From positions 175,702 through 239,701 of the forward strand of contig NZ_VCQV01000002.1 of NCBI RefSeq assembly GCF_007845645.1: a stretch of 64,000 nt of DNA. Reading direction: 5' to 3'. Under the pieces are notes generated by a model that was not told where the DNA came from, did not search any database, and worked only from the letters and a program-made list of their open reading frames with translations. The translations under genes and the position numbers were made by a program. This DNA is from Leekyejoonella antrihumi (GTDB taxonomy: Bacteria > Actinomycetota > Actinomycetes > Actinomycetales > Dermatophilaceae). Every line of letters starts with the position of its first letter. Position 1 is the stretch's first letter. Below are positions 52,521-60,138 of this stretch, piece after piece.

Positions 52521-52611
52521 CAACCCGCCCGCCGAGAGGTAAGCAAACCCACCGAGCGGCATACAAAATAGGTGGGCCGCTCGGTGTGGAGGTATGCCTC
52601 TCGGCGGGTTG
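52521..52611. terminator. Large nested hairpin after rpfB
   Basis: CAACCCGCC...CCGAGAGG (from 52521) pairs with CCTCTCGGCGGGTTG (to 52611), and an inner stem CCGAGCGGC/GCCGCTCGG (52552-52584 region) lies inside it. Each arm contains two CCGAG(A/C)GG cores about 20 nt apart, as in the 21-nt repeat family. It probably ends rpfB transcription. Confidence 0.7.
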
Positions 52612-52644
52612 GGGCAGAGCGGGCGCGGCTATAGGGTGCACGTC

Positions 52645-53583
52645 ATGACCTGTGACGAGTCCTCGAGCGCGCAGCCCGCGGACTCCTCGAAAGGATCCGA
52701 GGCGGGCCGTATGCCGCACGCGGGCGACCCGGCGCGGATCTCGCCGACCCTCGGGGCCGGCGAGATCCGGGCGCTCGCGGCACGCCTCGGCCTCCGCCCG
52801 ACCAAGGGGTGGGGTCAAAACTTCGTCATCGACGCCAACACCGTGCACAAGATCGTGCGCGCGGCGCAGGTCGGTTCCGACGACCACGTCATCGAGGTGG
52901 GCCCGGGCCTCGGATCCCTCACGCTGGCCCTACTGCCACGGGTGGGTCGAGTCACCGCGATCGAGATCGACCCGGTGCTGGCCGGCGAGCTGCCGCACAC
53001 CGTCGCCCGGCACGCCCCCGAGTCCGCCGATCGGCTGGAGCTCGTGCACGCCGACGCCCTGCAGGTCACCGAGCTCGCCGGGCCGCCGCCGACCGCGCTG
53101 GTGGCCAATCTGCCCTACAACGTGTCGGTGCCCGTGGTCCTGTCGTTCCTCGAGCGGTTCGAGTCGATCGAGCGGGTGCTGGTCATGGTGCAGCTGGAGG
53201 TCGCCGAACGGCTCGCCGCGACCCCGGGCAGCAAGATCTATGGCGTCCCGAGCGTCAAGGCCGCGTGGTATGCGCAGGTGCGGCTGGCCGACCGGGTGGG
53301 TCGCAATGTCTTCTGGCCGGCGCCCAAGGTCGACTCCGGCCTGGTCGAGATGCGGAGACGGCCCGCGCCCGTGACGACGGCGTCCCGAAAGGACGTGTTC
53401 GCCTGCATCGACGCGGCGTTCGCGCAGCGGCGCAAGACCCTGCGCGCGGCCCTTGCCGGATGGGCCGGATCGGCCCAGCATGCCGAGCAGGTCCTGCGTG
53501 CGGCCGGCGTCGACCCGCAGCTGCGCGGCGAGCGTCTCGGCATCCAGGACTTCGCCGTCATCGCGGCAGCGCGTTCGGCATAG
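52645..53583 (+). CDS. ksgA: 16S rRNA (adenine1518/1519-N6)-dimethyltransferase
   Basis: Dimethylates two adenines near the 3' end of 16S rRNA. The 312 residues include [19 protein letters not shown] (about 55-73), [29 protein letters not shown] (SAM motif I) and [20 protein letters not shown] (catalytic NLPY). The first 40 residues are a non-conserved Ser/Ala/Pro leader. The ATG is set by TAGGGT at 52632, 7 nt upstream (leaderless). Confidence 0.95.
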   Translation: MTCDESSSAQPADSSKGSEAGRMPHAGDPARISPTLGAGEIRALAARLGLRPTKGWGQNFVIDANTVHKIVRAAQVGSDDHVIEVGPGLGSLTLALLPRVGRVTAIEIDPVLAGELPHTVARHAPESADRLELVHADALQVTELAGPPPTALVANLPYNVSVPVVLSFLERFESIERVLVMVQLEVAERLAATPGSKIYGVPSVKAAWYAQVRLADRVGRNVFWPAPKVDSGLVEMRRRPAPVTTASRKDVFACIDAAFAQRRKTLRAALAGWAGSAQHAEQVLRAAGVDPQLRGERLGIQDFAVIAAARSA

Positions 53584-53592
53584 GGTGACGAC

Positions 53593-53715
53593 ATGAGTTC
53601 TCACCCCGCGAAGTCCTCACTCGTACCTCGTTCGGTACTTCGCAGGGGCGCCGGAGCCTCCGACCCCGGACTTTGGAGTGCGCGGTATCTGCTGCTGTGC
53701 GAGAGTCTCATATGA
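53593..53715 (+). CDS. Possible 40-residue leader peptide upstream of ispE
   Basis: An ATG at 53593 lies 6 nt after TAGGGT (53581-53586), the leaderless-start arrangement seen for many genes here. The frame (MSSHPAKSSLVPRSVLRRGA and onwards) ends in TGA, overlapping the ispE ATG by 4 nt (ATGA at 53712-53715). It spans palindromic element copy D. It may be a coupled leader that lets ribosomes reach ispE, or a chance frame. Confidence 0.4.
   Translation: MSSHPAKSSLVPRSVLRRGAGASDPGLWSARYLLLCESLI
53604..53648. repeat. Palindromic element, copy D (ispE leader)
   Basis: A 45-nt element with arms CCCCGCGAAGT and ACTTCGCAGGGG plus an inner GTACC/GGTAC stem. It shares TCACCCC(A/G)CGAAGTCC with copy A at 26437. 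It lies 64 nt before the ispE start and could fold in the mRNA. Confidence 0.7.
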
Positions 53716-54644
53716 GCTCGGTGCGGACGATTCTCGGCGTCACGGTGCGCACGCCCGCCAAGGTCAACCTGGAGCTGCGGGTGGGCCCGCTGCGTGACCA
53801 CGGCTACCACGACCTGTCGACCGTGTTCCATGCCGTGGACCTGACCGACAACGTGACGGTTTCCGAGGCGGGTGACTGGGGCTGCACCGTCGTGGGGCCG
53901 TATGCCGACAACGTGCCGACCGACGCGTCCAACCTGGCAGTGCAGGCCGCACGGATGGTCTACGAGCGCTATGGCTTCACCGGCACGGCACACATCACCA
54001 TCGACAAGTCGATCCCCGTTGCCGGCGGTATGGCGGGTGGTTCCGCCGACGGTGCCGCCGCGCTTGTCGGCGTCGACGCGCTGCTGGACGCCGGACTGAG
54101 CAAGCAGGAGCTGCAGAGCCTGGCCGCCGAACTGGGCAGCGACGTGCCGTTCGCCCTCTTCGGCGGCACCGCGCTCGGATCCGGTCGTGGTGAGCAGCTC
54201 GCGCCGATCCTCACCCAGGGCCGCACCGAGTGGGTCTTCGCGCTGCGGCACGAGGGTCTGTCGACCCCGGCGGTGTATGCCGAGTGCGACCGGCTGCGTG
54301 GCACTGCGCCGGTCTCGACGCCGGAGCCGTCGCAGAGCCTCATGGCCGCCCTCCGCGCGGGCGACGTGCACGGCATCGCCCGCTGTCTGCGCAACGACCT
54401 GCAGGACGCCGCGTTCTCGCTGATGCCCGACCTGGAGCAGACCCTGGACCTGGGACTCGACAATGGCGCTCTGGGCGGTATCGTCTCGGGGTCGGGGCCG
54501 ACGGTGGCCTTCCTGTGCGCCGGCCGCGCCGACGCGCTCGAGCTGATGGTGGTGCTGGCGGCCTCGAAGTCGTGCGACGAGGTCGTGCGTGCCACCGGCC
54601 CCGCCCACGGTGCACATGTCGTGCACGACGTCCGCATGAGCTGA
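53712..54644 (+). CDS. ispE: 4-diphosphocytidyl-2-C-methyl-D-erythritol kinase
   Basis: GHMP kinase of the MEP isoprenoid pathway, phosphorylating CDP-ME. The 310 residues show VRTPAKVNLELRVGPLRDHGYHDLSTVFHAVDL (family N-terminus), the P-loop IPVAGGMAGGSADGAAAL (about 110-127) and GGIVSGSGPTVAFLC. ATG at 53712 overlaps the leader frame. The ksgA-ispE order is conserved in actinobacteria. Confidence 0.95.
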   Translation: MSSVRTILGVTVRTPAKVNLELRVGPLRDHGYHDLSTVFHAVDLTDNVTVSEAGDWGCTVVGPYADNVPTDASNLAVQAARMVYERYGFTGTAHITIDKSIPVAGGMAGGSADGAAALVGVDALLDAGLSKQELQSLAAELGSDVPFALFGGTALGSGRGEQLAPILTQGRTEWVFALRHEGLSTPAVYAECDRLRGTAPVSTPEPSQSLMAALRAGDVHGIARCLRNDLQDAAFSLMPDLEQTLDLGLDNGALGGIVSGSGPTVAFLCAGRADALELMVVLAASKSCDEVVRATGPAHGAHVVHDVRMS

Positions 54645-54672
54645 CGGCTGACTACTACCTGTCTTTGGAGCT

Positions 54673-56493
54673 ATGGCCAACCTGCTTGCTGCTGAGTGTA
54701 TTTCGCTCGCCCTCGGTACATCACAGCTGATCGATGACGTCTCGTTCGGTGTCGGTGGTGGCGATCGCATCGGCGTGGTGGGTCGCAACGGCGGCGGCAA
54801 GTCGACCGTCATGCGCGTGCTTCAGGGTGACCAGCCGGTGGACTCGGGGCGGGTGACCAGGGTCGGGGGCCTGACCATCGGGCTGCTGAGCCAGGAGGAC
54901 CGCATACCGCCGCAGTCGACCGTCCGGGAGGCGGTGCTGGGCGACCGGCCGGAGCACCAGTGGGCCGGTGACCCCCGCGTGCGGGACGTCCTGGACGGCC
55001 TGCTGGGTGGCGTCTCGCTCGGCGGGGTGGGTGGTCCGGACGCCCTGGTCGGGCCGATGTCGGGTGGCGAGCGGCGCCGGGTTGCGCTGGCCCGGCTGCT
55101 GGTCGATGACCCGGGGCTGCTGCTGCTGGACGAGCCGACCAACCACCTGGACGTCGAGGGCGTGCAGTGGCTGGCCGACCACCTGGTGCAGCGCCGTTCG
55201 CGCGGCGACAACGCGTTCGTCGCGATCACCCACGACCGGTGGTTCCTCGACGCCATCGCGACGATGACGTGGGAGGTCATCGACGGCAAGATCGAGCAGT
55301 ACGAAGGCGGCTACGCGGCCTACATCCTGGCCAAGAACGAGCGTGCGCGGGTCGCGGCCGTCACCGAGGAACGGCGCAGCAACCTGCTGCGCAAGGAGCT
55401 GGCGTGGCTGCGCCGTGGGCCGCCGGCCCGCACCAGCAAGCCGAAGTTTCGCATCGATGCGGCGAACGAGCTGATCAAGGGCGAGCCGGAGCCGCGGGAC
55501 GGTGTGGAGCTGATGCGCTTTGCCACCACCCGGCTGGGCAAGGACGTCGTCGACCTGATCGACGCGTCGGTCACCCTCGGCGACCGGCGCATCATTGACC
55601 GGCAGACCTGGCGGCTTGCGCCGGGGGAGCGGACCGGGATCGTCGGTGTCAACGGCGCCGGGAAGTCGACGCTGCTGCGCGCCCTCGAAGGCACGCAGGA
55701 GCTCAGCGCGGGCAAGCGCAAGCAGGGCAGCACCGTGCAGATCGCCTTCCTCAGCCAGGAGGTGCGCGAGCTGGAGCAGGTTGCCGGCATGCGCGTCATC
55801 GACGCCGTGACGCAGGTGAAGTCGTTCACGATGCTGGACGGCAAGGAGGTCAGCGCAAGCACTCTGGCCAAGCGGCTGGGCTTCTCCGGACCGCGGCAGC
55901 AGACCAGGGTCAGCGACCTCTCCGGTGGCGAACGGCGGCGGCTGCAGTTCCTGCGGCTGCTGATGGCCGAACCGAACGTGCTGCTGCTGGACGAGCCGAC
56001 CAACGACCTGGACATCGAGACGCTGACCTCGCTGGAGGATGTGCTCGACGGGTGGGCCGGCTCGCTGGTCGTTGTTTCGCACGACCGGTATCTGCTGGAG
56101 CGCATGTGCGACCGGCAGATCGCGCTGTTGGGTGATGGGCGAATCCGGGACCTGCCCGGGGGAGTCGAGCAGTATCTCGAGCTGCGGCACGCGGCGCCAG
56201 CCGGCGCCCGTCCGGAGCCCGACCCGGCGCCGCGTGCGGCCGAGCCGGAGACGGCGGCCGGTGGTGCGGCATACGGCCCGGCGCAGCTGCGGGCCGCGCG
56301 CAAGGACATGGCGCGGGCCGAGCGTGGCCTGGCGAGACTGGCCGAGCGCGAGGAGAAGCTCCACACGCAGCTGGTCGCGGCGGGCGCCGACCACGCAGAG
56401 GCCACCCGGCTGGACGCGGCGCTGCGACAGGTGCACGCGGAGCGTGCGGGCCTCGAGGAGCAGTGGATGGCGGCCGCGGAGATCGTCGAGTAG
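54673..56493 (+). CDS. ABC-F family ATPase
   Basis: A soluble protein of 606 residues with two ABC domains and no membrane segments. Domain 1 has GRNGGGKSTVMRVLQG, MSGGERRRVALARLLV and LLLLDEPTNHLDVEGVQWL; domain 2 has GVNGAGKSTLLRALEG, LSGGERRRLQFLRLLM and LLLLDEPTNDLDIETLTSL. A C-terminal coiled region (AARKDMARAERGLARLAEREEKL) follows. ABC-F proteins act on ribosomes as translation factors or antibiotic-protection factors; the position after ksgA-ispE matches the widespread housekeeping type. GGAG precedes the ATG. Confidence 0.92.
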   Translation: MANLLAAECISLALGTSQLIDDVSFGVGGGDRIGVVGRNGGGKSTVMRVLQGDQPVDSGRVTRVGGLTIGLLSQEDRIPPQSTVREAVLGDRPEHQWAGDPRVRDVLDGLLGGVSLGGVGGPDALVGPMSGGERRRVALARLLVDDPGLLLLDEPTNHLDVEGVQWLADHLVQRRSRGDNAFVAITHDRWFLDAIATMTWEVIDGKIEQYEGGYAAYILAKNERARVAAVTEERRSNLLRKELAWLRRGPPARTSKPKFRIDAANELIKGEPEPRDGVELMRFATTRLGKDVVDLIDASVTLGDRRIIDRQTWRLAPGERTGIVGVNGAGKSTLLRALEGTQELSAGKRKQGSTVQIAFLSQEVRELEQVAGMRVIDAVTQVKSFTMLDGKEVSASTLAKRLGFSGPRQQTRVSDLSGGERRRLQFLRLLMAEPNVLLLDEPTNDLDIETLTSLEDVLDGWAGSLVVVSHDRYLLERMCDRQIALLGDGRIRDLPGGVEQYLELRHAAPAGARPEPDPAPRAAEPETAAGGAAYGPAQLRAARKDMARAERGLARLAEREEKLHTQLVAAGADHAEATRLDAALRQVHAERAGLEEQWMAAAEIVE

Positions 56494-56499
56494 CCCCAG

Positions 56500-56571
56500 C
56501 GAGTTGTGCACTTTCGCTCCAAACAAAGGCGCACCTAGGGCTGCGCCTTTGGAGCGAAAGTGCACAACTCG
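56500..56571. terminator. Large hairpin between convergent ABC-F and HAD genes
   Basis: Arms of exactly 21 bp (CGAGTTGTGCACTTTCGCTC at 56500 and its complement ending at 56571) are perfect. An inner 9-bp stem AAAGGCGCA/TGCGCCTTT follows after a 4-nt bulge, with loop CCTAGGGC. It starts 7 nt after the ABC-F stop and forms the 3' end of the opposite reading frame. Confidence 0.85.
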
Positions 56572-57404
56572 GTGGGGGGATATTCGCCTCGTGTGCCGGG
56601 CAGCGGTTTCGATCCGTTCCTCGGGTGGGCACCCAATGTCAGTCGGTCGAGGATGGCACGCACGTATTGCAGGCAGGCCTGCGCGTTCTCCACCTGGAAC
56701 GTGGAGACCCCCAGCGCCTTGACCGGGTAGTCGTTCCCGCCGGGGTCGAGCCGGTCCCCGACGAAATGCATTGCGGACAGCTCGATCCCGAGCACCTGGC
56801 TGAGCATCTGCAAGCCGTGGGACTTGTCGATGCCCTTCCGGGTGATGTCGATCGAGGTGGATCCTCCCGATCGCACCTCAAGGTCGGGCAGTAGGCGCTG
56901 CACCGCGACCCGAAGCCTGTCCCGCTTGTCGCCACCGGGGTCCCAGAGCTTTTTCAGGCCGGTTGGTGCCGACTGCCCAAGCCCGGAGAACGTCATCTGC
57001 GACCCGCGATCCTCGATGCGCGGCCCGAAGACGTTCTCCTGCGGTTCCCACACTCCCAGCGCACGGGCCTCCTGCTCGAGCACCTTGGCGACGGTGCGCC
57101 GCTGCCCAGGCTCGAGGTCGTGAGAGTACTGCTCGGTCCAGCCATGTGCCGGGTCCCAGCGCAGGTAGCGCGTGCCGCAGGTCGGCATGAGATGCAGGTT
57201 CGACAGATCTGCGGATCGGGGAAGGTGCTCGACAACCTGTGTCTCGAACTGGTTGTATGTCCCGCCGGAAATGATCAGAACCTGGACCTGCCCGAGGAGG
57301 TCCGAGAGAGCCGACCCCATCTGGGGGGAGATGGGGCACTTCGACTCCGCCAAGGTGTCGTCCAGGTCGAATGCAAGAACGCGAAGGTTCTTTGGCACGT
57401 CCAC
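56535..57404 (-). CDS. HAD-superfamily phosphatase, phosphomannomutase-like
   Basis: A 289-residue HAD hydrolase. Motif I is VLAFDLDDTLAESK (about 9-22), motif II VLIISGGTYNQFE (about 43), the lysine motif DITRKGIDKSHGLQML (about 196) and the acidic motif FVGDRLDPGGNDYPV (about 217). The cap and order resemble type IIB HADs such as eukaryotic PMM or trehalose/mannosyl-glycerate phosphatases. The substrate is probably a sugar phosphate. GTG at 57404 has GAGGA upstream. The last dozen residues (TELCTFAPKAQP) are encoded by the terminator hairpin, so the natural C-terminus may have been extended by it. Confidence 0.8.
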   Translation of the reverse strand: MDVPKNLRVLAFDLDDTLAESKCPISPQMGSALSDLLGQVQVLIISGGTYNQFETQVVEHLPRSADLSNLHLMPTCGTRYLRWDPAHGWTEQYSHDLEPGQRRTVAKVLEQEARALGVWEPQENVFGPRIEDRGSQMTFSGLGQSAPTGLKKLWDPGGDKRDRLRVAVQRLLPDLEVRSGGSTSIDITRKGIDKSHGLQMLSQVLGIELSAMHFVGDRLDPGGNDYPVKALGVSTFQVENAQACLQYVRAILDRLTLGAHPRNGSKPLPGTRGEYPPTELCTFAPKAQP

Positions 57405-57584
57405 GGCTGTGTCCTCTCTGTTTTGGTTGAGTTGACTGGCGGTGCGCGCTACCCGGGCGAAGCTGGGCAGGGCGGGTTTGGGTCACCTCGGTTCCGGGAT
57501 GATACCCGGTAATGCAACGACCCATACCGCGAAAGCTGAGATTCACCTGAACGTGGCGTCTATCACAATTACCGTCAGTTGCCG

Positions 57585-60101
57585 ATGGCGCAGCCCTACT
57601 CTTTATGGACATTAACGCTCGTGGGAGGGGCGCTTCTGGTCGTCGGTGGCGCCTTATTGAGTTGGGGGCTGTGCATGGACAGCGTCGAAGATGACCTCGT
57701 TTCTCGCCGCGCCGAGGCGTGGGATCCGCCTAGGGCACCGACCAGCGTTCCGTGCGTGATCATCCCGACCCGCAACGAGGCCCACAACGTCGAGCCGCTG
57801 GTCGCGAGACTGAGCGCAGCGTTCGGGTGCGGTCAGGTGCAGGTCCTCTTCGTCGATGACAGTGACGACGAGACACCGGTGGTGATCTCGAAGGTGGCGT
57901 CCCGCGCCGTCGTTCCCGTGCGGCTGATCCACCGGGAGCCCGGTGAGCGCGGTGGGGGGCTCGGCGCCGCCGTCTTGGCCGGACTACGGGACGCCGCCGA
58001 TCGGGGCGCCGAATGGGCCGTGGTCATGGATGGTGACCTCCAGCACCCGCCAGAGGTGGCACCAGCCCTTCTCGCCGAGGCAGTACGCACAGAGGCGGAC
58101 CTGGCAGTGGCCAGTAGGTACATCGGGAATGGCACTGCCGAGGGCCTGTCCGACCGTGCCCGGGTGGTGGTATCGCGCAGTGCGACGAGTTTGAGCAAGG
58201 CCGTGTTTCCTCGAAAGCTGCGGCAGTGCAGTGATCCAATGAGCGGATTCTTCGCAATCCGGTTGGCGTCCGTGGATCTTGATCGGCTGCGCCCGCAGGG
58301 GTTCAAGATCCTGCTCGAGATCGTGGCGCGCTCCAAGCGGTTGCGGATCGCGGAGCAGCCCTTCACCTTCGCTGAGCGGCACAGCGGCAACAGCAAGGCG
58401 TCCTGGCGGGAAGGCGTGGTCTTCCTGCACCGGTTGAGCGGCCTGCGTCTCGCGACCATCCTGGGCCGGCACAGCGCACGGGCGGCAACGGTCGTCGGGT
58501 TTGCTGCGGTGGGGGCGTCTGGACTGCTCGTCAACAGCGTGGCGTTGTGGTTCTTCGTCGCGGGGTTGGGTGTCGGGTTGCTGTGGGCGGCCGTCCTGGC
58601 AACGGAGGTGTCGACCATTTGGAACTTCGCCTTGACCGACGGTCTGGTGTTCCGCGGTCACAAGGCGCGTCCCTGGTGGCAGCGCTTTGTCGGTTTCGCC
58701 CTTGTCAACAACGCCGTGCTGCTGCTGCGACTACCGCTCTTGTACTGGCTGATTCGTAGCCTGGGCGTTCACTACATCGCGGCCAATGTGATGACGCTCC
58801 TGGCCGCTTTTGCCTTGCGCTTCCTGGTCGCCGACCTCTATCTATTTAGTTCAAGGAGAGACATGTCCATTACATCGCGCCGTCAGGGCGTTACCCCAAC
58901 CGACCACCGTCCGGTCAGCATCGAAGAATCTTCTGCGCCGTGCCGTAGCGGCCCCACCGACTTGGTGGTCGACCTACGCGATCACGGGCTCCCGTCCGTT
59001 CGGGTGACCAGAAGCGCGCCCGTGTGGCACTACGACATCCACGGGTTGGTAACGCTCTCCTCGGTGGTCCAGTTGCGCGAGCTGGAACACTTCGCAACTG
59101 ACCACGACGGACCCTGTGACATCGAGATCCGCGGGGGTGATTTCGGCAACCGGCAGGCTCGGACTCGGGCCCGAGTCACTCAGTATGCGGCGATCCCGGC
59201 GGTCTCGTACGAGGAGCACTCCGGGCGGCGCGGCGCGGACTTCCTCGTCGACATGACCGAAAACATTTGCGTGACAGTGGGCCCCATGCTTCTGACCTCG
59301 CCGCATGTGCTCTACACGAACGTGGTGGAAGCACTGCTTCGCTTCGTGCTCGTGTCACGGGATCGGGTACTGCTGCACTCGGCATGCCTCGAACTCGACG
59401 GCATGGGGGTGTTGCTGTCAGCGCGGACCGATACCGGAAAGACCGGAACGGTACTTCGCCTGGTGCGTGAGAGTCGCGCCAGATTCCTTTCGGATGACAT
59501 GACGATCCTGTCGGCAGACGGTGCCGCGCTCTGCTTCCCGAAACCACTCACGATCAGCCAGCACACTCTGCGGGCCGTCGACGCCGGGGAGTTGACTCCA
59601 TCCGAGTGGCGATGGCTGCGGGTTCAAAGCCGACTGCACTCCAAGGGCGGACGAGGCATCGGAGCCCGACTCGGAGAGCTGAACGTGCCGATCATGTCCC
59701 TCAACGCCTTGACGCAGCACATGGTCCCGCCACCGAAGTACGTGATTCAGCGACTGGTTCGGTGCGAGGAATCCACCAGCGTATCCGTCAAAGACCTGTT
59801 CATCATCGAACGCCAAAGCTACGGGCTCGAGGATGTCGATCCCGACACGTTGATCGACGAACTGATCGACAACACCGATGACGCCTATGGGTTCCCACCC
59901 TTCCGGTACTTCGCGCCCGCCTTGGTGATCGATGGGCAAGGTTACGACCAGTTGCGCGTCCGGGAACGCGCGATCTTGACCCAGGCAGTCAGCGGTGTTC
60001 GGGCCCGACGGCTTGCCACCCCCGACTTCACCTGGGCCGATCACATTCCGTCCCTGATCGGCGCCACTGACACGGACCGCGTGGTCGACGGGACTGAATA
60101 G
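57585..60101 (+). CDS. GT2 polyprenyl-phosphate glycosyltransferase - GtrA - HprK-like fusion
   Basis: A membrane protein of 838 residues with three parts. After an N-terminal helix comes a dolichol-phosphate-mannose synthase-like GT2 domain (about 55-280: CVIIPTRNEAHNVEP, VLFVDDSDDETP, VVMDGDLQHPPEVAP). Then a GtrA domain with four helices (about 300-430: ATVVGFAAVGASGLLVNSVALWFF). The last 410 residues hold an HprK-like P-loop domain: LLHSACLELDGMGVLLSARTDTGKT (Walker A, about 600-620), FLSDDMTIL. At 58863 an in-frame ATG behind AAGGAG could start the last part as a separate 412-residue protein. The 57585 ATG was chosen over TTG 57579. The exact product is unknown. Confidence 0.8.
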   Translation: MAQPYSLWTLTLVGGALLVVGGALLSWGLCMDSVEDDLVSRRAEAWDPPRAPTSVPCVIIPTRNEAHNVEPLVARLSAAFGCGQVQVLFVDDSDDETPVVISKVASRAVVPVRLIHREPGERGGGLGAAVLAGLRDAADRGAEWAVVMDGDLQHPPEVAPALLAEAVRTEADLAVASRYIGNGTAEGLSDRARVVVSRSATSLSKAVFPRKLRQCSDPMSGFFAIRLASVDLDRLRPQGFKILLEIVARSKRLRIAEQPFTFAERHSGNSKASWREGVVFLHRLSGLRLATILGRHSARAATVVGFAAVGASGLLVNSVALWFFVAGLGVGLLWAAVLATEVSTIWNFALTDGLVFRGHKARPWWQRFVGFALVNNAVLLLRLPLLYWLIRSLGVHYIAANVMTLLAAFALRFLVADLYLFSSRRDMSITSRRQGVTPTDHRPVSIEESSAPCRSGPTDLVVDLRDHGLPSVRVTRSAPVWHYDIHGLVTLSSVVQLRELEHFATDHDGPCDIEIRGGDFGNRQARTRARVTQYAAIPAVSYEEHSGRRGADFLVDMTENICVTVGPMLLTSPHVLYTNVVEALLRFVLVSRDRVLLHSACLELDGMGVLLSARTDTGKTGTVLRLVRESRARFLSDDMTILSADGAALCFPKPLTISQHTLRAVDAGELTPSEWRWLRVQSRLHSKGGRGIGARLGELNVPIMSLNALTQHMVPPPKYVIQRLVRCEESTSVSVKDLFIIERQSYGLEDVDPDTLIDELIDNTDDAYGFPPFRYFAPALVIDGQGYDQLRVRERAILTQAVSGVRARRLATPDFTWADHIPSLIGATDTDRVVDGTE
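58853..58865 (+). promoter_or_regulatory. Internal ribosome-binding site and start codon
   Basis: AAGGAG (58853-58858) lies 4 nt before an in-frame ATG at 58863. The GtrA domain ends immediately before it, at YLFSSRRD, which is where stand-alone GtrA genes usually stop. It suggests that the HprK-like part is also, or only, made on its own. Confidence 0.6.
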
Positions 60102-60138
60102 CCACCCGGGGGGCGCAGTCGGATGGGAACACACACTG

